Assembly (NCBI GenBank): GCA_905197955.1
Contig: CAJKAR010000025.1
Coordinates: 9,394-73,393, forward strand
Length of the DNA stretch: 64,000 nucleotides
Source: an uncultured Lentisphaeria bacterium
GTDB taxonomy: Bacteria; Verrucomicrobiota; Lentisphaeria; Victivallales; UBA1829
Direction of reading: 5' to 3'
The notes under the pieces were generated by a model, which saw only the letters and a program-made list of their open reading frames with translations, did no database searches and had not been told where the DNA came from. A program made the position numbers and the translations under genes. Of this stretch, positions 61,356 through 64,000 are shown piece by piece. Position 1 is the first letter of the stretch; each line of letters begins with the position of its first letter.

Positions 61356-61973
61356 ATGCTGAAAAACATATTTGGAAAGGTGCTCACAGCACTTCTGATC
61401 TCGACGGGACTGGCGACTCCGGTCATCGTCCATGCGGGAGCATGGGATGGCGGAGACTGGCCGAAACAGGTGGAAGGCCGGGTCATTGACTATCTTGTTA
61501 TCACAGCGAACTACGAGAGTCCCCGCGCGCTGGCAATGGCGATTCAGGATGTGACGCGCAATCCGATTCTTCTGCTTCCGGCGGCCAATGCGGCGGAGCC
61601 GTCGATCTTCCTGATCCTGCCGGATGGCAAGGCTCCCGCCAAAGTGGATCCGGATCAGCTTTCCGCGTTTATCTCCGGACTGAATCCGAAACGGATCATT
61701 GTCATCGGCAACTCTGCGGTCGTTCCCGATGAATACCGCCTGGCAATCAACAAGAAGTATGAGGTCATCAATATTGACAGCCAGAGCTGGGTGCTGAATG
61801 CAATCACGGCCTCCAATCTTTTCAACACGAACAAGATCGAAAAACAGTTCGAGAAGAACCGTACCGCCGCAAAGCAGACAGCGGAAGCACCTGCTGATAA
61901 AAAATCCGGCGAATCTGAAAAATCTGAGAAATCCGACTCCTCAACGGAACAGTCAACCGCGGAGAAAAAATGA
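61356..61973 (+). CDS. Secreted protein of unknown function upstream of an ABC permease
   Basis: 205 codons from the ATG at 61356 with GGAG upstream. Signal peptide: GKVLTALLISTGLATPVIVHAG. The mature part has RVIDYLVITANYESPRALAMAI, NPILLLPAANAAEPSIFLILP and NPKRIIVIGNSAVVPDEYRLA, which loosely resemble a cell-wall-binding repeat fold but the family is not certain. The tail (from about residue 165) is Lys/Glu/Ser-rich. The stop overlaps the ABC-2 permease start by 4 bases (ATGA), so they are coupled. Confidence 0.65.
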   Translation: MLKNIFGKVLTALLISTGLATPVIVHAGAWDGGDWPKQVEGRVIDYLVITANYESPRALAMAIQDVTRNPILLLPAANAAEPSIFLILPDGKAPAKVDPDQLSAFISGLNPKRIIVIGNSAVVPDEYRLAINKKYEVINIDSQSWVLNAITASNLFNTNKIEKQFEKNRTAAKQTAEAPADKKSGESEKSEKSDSSTEQSTAEKK

Positions 61974-62932
61974 ATATTCTTTACCGTCTCACCCAGAATA
62001 CGTTCCGGGAATGCGTCCGGGAACCGGTTTTCTATCTTCTTCAGCTTGTAGGGCTTGTTCTGATCGGGATTCTTCCGATGTTCTCGATGTTTGTCTTCCG
62101 CGAGCAGATTAAACTTGTAGTTGACAGTTCCATGGCAACCACAATGGTTCTTGGCCTGATTGCCGCCGCGCTCTGTTCCAGTCATACGATCACACGGGAG
62201 ATGCGCAACGGGACCGTGCTTCTTCTGCTTTCGAAACCGGTGCCGCGTTACACGTTTATTGTAGCGAAGCTCATTGGAGTCACCATGGCGCTGACGGTAT
62301 TCACGTTTGCTCTGATTGCCGCCTCCTTTGTTGCGGTTATGATTGCGCGTGACCAGTTTCAGCTGGACTTTACGGCGATGGCGTTTTATTACGGACTGCT
62401 TCTGGTCTGCATGGCATTGGCCGGAGCGCTGAATTACTTGAAAAACGTTCCGTTCACCTCTGCCTCGACATTCATTCTTGCGGTGGCTCTGCCGATTTTT
62501 GCGATCATTCTGTTTGCGGTCCGCGGAGCGCCCGATGATGAAGGATTCATTCCGCCGCTTCAGTTTGTTTCGGCGCTGGTTCTGCTGTTTCCGGCGATCT
62601 GGATCATGGGAGCGATCTCGGCTGCGCTGGCGACCCGGTTTGGAATTGTTGCGAATCTGACCGCATGTTCGATTCTGTTTTTCCTTGGTCTTGTCTCCAA
62701 ATATGTTGCGATGAAGTGGCTGGGAGGCGGAACCGCCGGAGATCTGATTTCCGCTCTGCTGCCGAACTGGCAGTATTTCTGGATGGCGGATGCTTTGGCA
62801 TCCCATACACAGATTCCTGTGAAATATCTGGGATGGTCTCTGGTATATACGATTCTGTACTGCGGGTTCTGGTCCGTCTGGGCGATGGCGCTCTTCCATG
62901 AGCGCGAAGTGGCGAAAGACGCGATCAACTGA
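61970..62932 (+). CDS. ABC-2 type transporter permease
   Basis: 320 codons with about six or seven membrane segments. The N-terminus has NTFRECVREPVFYLLQLVGL and HTITREMRNGTVLLLLSKPV, typical of ABC-2 permeases of the NosY type, with the coupling helix before the second helix. No ATPase gene is present before or after it in this window. It is coupled to the secreted protein. The cargo is unknown; export of a lipid, copper-related cofactor or polymer are possibilities from the family, none supported specifically. Confidence 0.82.
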   Translation: MNILYRLTQNTFRECVREPVFYLLQLVGLVLIGILPMFSMFVFREQIKLVVDSSMATTMVLGLIAAALCSSHTITREMRNGTVLLLLSKPVPRYTFIVAKLIGVTMALTVFTFALIAASFVAVMIARDQFQLDFTAMAFYYGLLLVCMALAGALNYLKNVPFTSASTFILAVALPIFAIILFAVRGAPDDEGFIPPLQFVSALVLLFPAIWIMGAISAALATRFGIVANLTACSILFFLGLVSKYVAMKWLGGGTAGDLISALLPNWQYFWMADALASHTQIPVKYLGWSLVYTILYCGFWSVWAMALFHEREVAKDAIN

Positions 62933-62949
62933 CAACGGATTTGCTCAAT

Positions 62950-63942
62950 ATGTCCGGGTTGCTTATTCCCGCTTCAGATCCGCGTTTTTCCTACTCGGAT
63001 TATCAAATTCTCCAGAGGAACGGACAGCGTGTCGGCTTCACGAGGACGATTCCGAATGACCGGAAGTACAATCTGGATTCTCCGGGAGCGCGGATGCGAT
63101 TCCGCTGCAATGCGGAAACGATTGTCGTTGAACTTCTTTACAAGGAACGCATCCATCCGCAGCGTTCACAGAACTCCATCGGAACGTGGTTCGTGGATGG
63201 GAAAAGCAGCGAACACTGGAATTTTGAGCGCTCGAAACGTGATGGGTGTGGAAATGAGCGTATTGCGGTCCGTCTGCCTGCCGACGGCAGAATGCATACC
63301 TACGAATTGATTCTGCCGTATGGCGATATCGTGGAGCTTCATTCCGCGACAGTGAATCCGGATGCCGAATTTGAAACGCCCCCGCCCCGGCCCCCTGTCC
63401 GATGTGTCTTTTTCGGAGATTCCATCACGCAGGGATTCTGTGCGAGCCGTATTGACAGGACCTTTCCTTTTCTGATCGGGGAACTTCTGGATTATGAAGT
63501 CATCAACATGGGCATTGCCGGAATTGGTCTGAATCCGGGAACCGCAAAAATTCTCGGGGGGATCCCAATGGACCGAATGGTTGTGGAAATCGGAGCAAAT
63601 GACTGGAAAGACGGGATGCTTCCGGAGGAGTTTCGCAAAAATATGGAAAAGTTTCTTCATGATTTCCGGTCCTTCCAGCCGGAGACGCCCATCTGGTGGA
63701 TCACACCGCCCTGGATCTCTCCGAAATGGAAGGTCAAAACCATGCGATACGAACTGGATCTCTATCGGAACATTCAACGGGATGTGGTGGAGAAAAGAAA
63801 TGATCCGAACCTGCATATCGTTGATGGATTGGAACTGATTGATCATGACATTCGTTTTTACGATCAGGTCCCTGTTCATCCTGTCGATGCCGGTTATGAA
63901 CAGATGGCCGAACGTCTAGCCATTCATCTTTCCTCTTGCTGA
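62950..63942 (+). CDS. SGNH/GDSL-family hydrolase with N-terminal beta domain
   Basis: 330 codons from the ATG at 62950 (a TTG three codons earlier is in frame). Residues 1-140 appear all-beta, as in CE2/CE3-type esterases with an N-terminal sandwich. The catalytic part starts VFFGDSITQG (Ser nucleophile), with VEIGANDWKD giving the Asn block and PVHPVDAGYEQMAERL giving the Asp-His pair. There is no signal peptide. It is probably a carbohydrate esterase. The last 27 bases overlap the end of the LacI gene entering from the right edge. Confidence 0.83.
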   Translation: MSGLLIPASDPRFSYSDYQILQRNGQRVGFTRTIPNDRKYNLDSPGARMRFRCNAETIVVELLYKERIHPQRSQNSIGTWFVDGKSSEHWNFERSKRDGCGNERIAVRLPADGRMHTYELILPYGDIVELHSATVNPDAEFETPPPRPPVRCVFFGDSITQGFCASRIDRTFPFLIGELLDYEVINMGIAGIGLNPGTAKILGGIPMDRMVVEIGANDWKDGMLPEEFRKNMEKFLHDFRSFQPETPIWWITPPWISPKWKVKTMRYELDLYRNIQRDVVEKRNDPNLHIVDGLELIDHDIRFYDQVPVHPVDAGYEQMAERLAIHLSSC

Positions 63943-64000
63943 AGATTTCGTGCTCCGCACGACCAGCGTCTCGCCGCTGGACCGCGACAAGGACACTGTC
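63916..64000 (-). CDS. LacI-family regulator, last codons only
   Basis: A minus-strand frame enters from the right edge and ends at TAG (63916-63918). The 27 visible residues (TVSLSRSSGETLVVRSTKSS and a short tail) resemble the usual C-terminal LVVR-S/T segment of LacI proteins. It is too short for firm assignment. It would be convergent to and overlap the SGNH gene. Confidence 0.45.
   Translation of the reverse strand, partial: TVSLSRSSGETLVVRSTKSSARGKMNG

Noticed and set aside
1..64000. CRISPR arrays, insertion sequences and integrases
   Set aside because: Looked for regularly spaced repeats, transposase motifs and tyrosine recombinases and found none. The repeats seen (21 bp, 10 bp and 220 bp) are tandem without spacers.

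Overview
The window looks like a chromosomal segment of a Gram-negative, carbohydrate-degrading bacterium of the Planctomycetota-Verrucomicrobiota-Chlamydiota superphylum. A Lentisphaerota (Victivallis-like) member is my best guess. The reasons are four pseudopilins with an FTLIELLVVIAIIAIL-type N-terminus plus an H-X9-DG motif, very large secreted glycosidases, eight whole or partial LacI-type or GntR/LacI-type regulators, and an outer-membrane YdbH/YnbE/YdbL-type locus. The affiliation is inferred from family content and not from a database search.

Layout. 1-5.7 kb: the end of a LacI regulator, a convergent LacI gene divergent from an ADP-ribosylglycohydrolase-family gene, a metallophosphoesterase, a LOG-family protein, a dual-specificity phosphatase-like protein and a ribosome hibernation factor. 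6-8.5 kb: rpsD, then a small accessory unit of two divergent HTH genes sharing palindromic operators, with a membrane protein gene after the repressor. 8.6-12.3 kb: cassette A (GntR/LacI regulator, pseudopilin, heparinase-like enzyme), followed by a decayed gene. 13.5-17.9 kb: pgi, a KamA-like radical SAM gene and an ABC exporter. 18-25.4 kb: tRNA-Asp, a CE7-like esterase lipoprotein, a Gfo/Idh oxidoreductase, trpB and a large unknown membrane protein. 25.4-37.1 kb: cassettes B and C, both on the minus strand. 37.3-42 kb: tRNA-Glu, a DEAD-box helicase, an ArnT-like glycosyltransferase and a DUF2062 protein. 42.4-46.8 kb: a lipoprotein, a zinc-type ABC transporter (znuACB) and a LacI gene whose 3' end overlaps a tandem duplicate of the znuB 3' end. 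46.8-54.4 kb: a PhoH-like gene, a GH20-like gene, and cassette D. 54.5-64 kb: a flippase-like protein, DUF190, RdgC-like, a YnbE-YdbL fusion with YdbH-like, a formyltransferase, an ABC-2 permease pair, an SGNH hydrolase, and the end of another LacI gene.

The main observation is that four unrelated secreted carbohydrate-active enzymes sit in the same arrangement. Each cassette runs regulator, then H-X9-DG pseudopilin, then large exported enzyme, on one strand with almost no spacing and its own regulator. This looks like a modular polysaccharide-utilisation unit in which a dedicated pseudopilin is paired with each enzyme. In all four pseudopilins the residue before the mature Phe is Asn or Arg instead of the usual Gly. 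Cassette C also carries a tandem 21-bp repeat that multiplies the Shine-Dalgarno and start codon of its pseudopilin.

Long open frames antisense to strong genes (for example opposite pgi, ydbH and the cassette glycosidases) were treated as composition artefacts.
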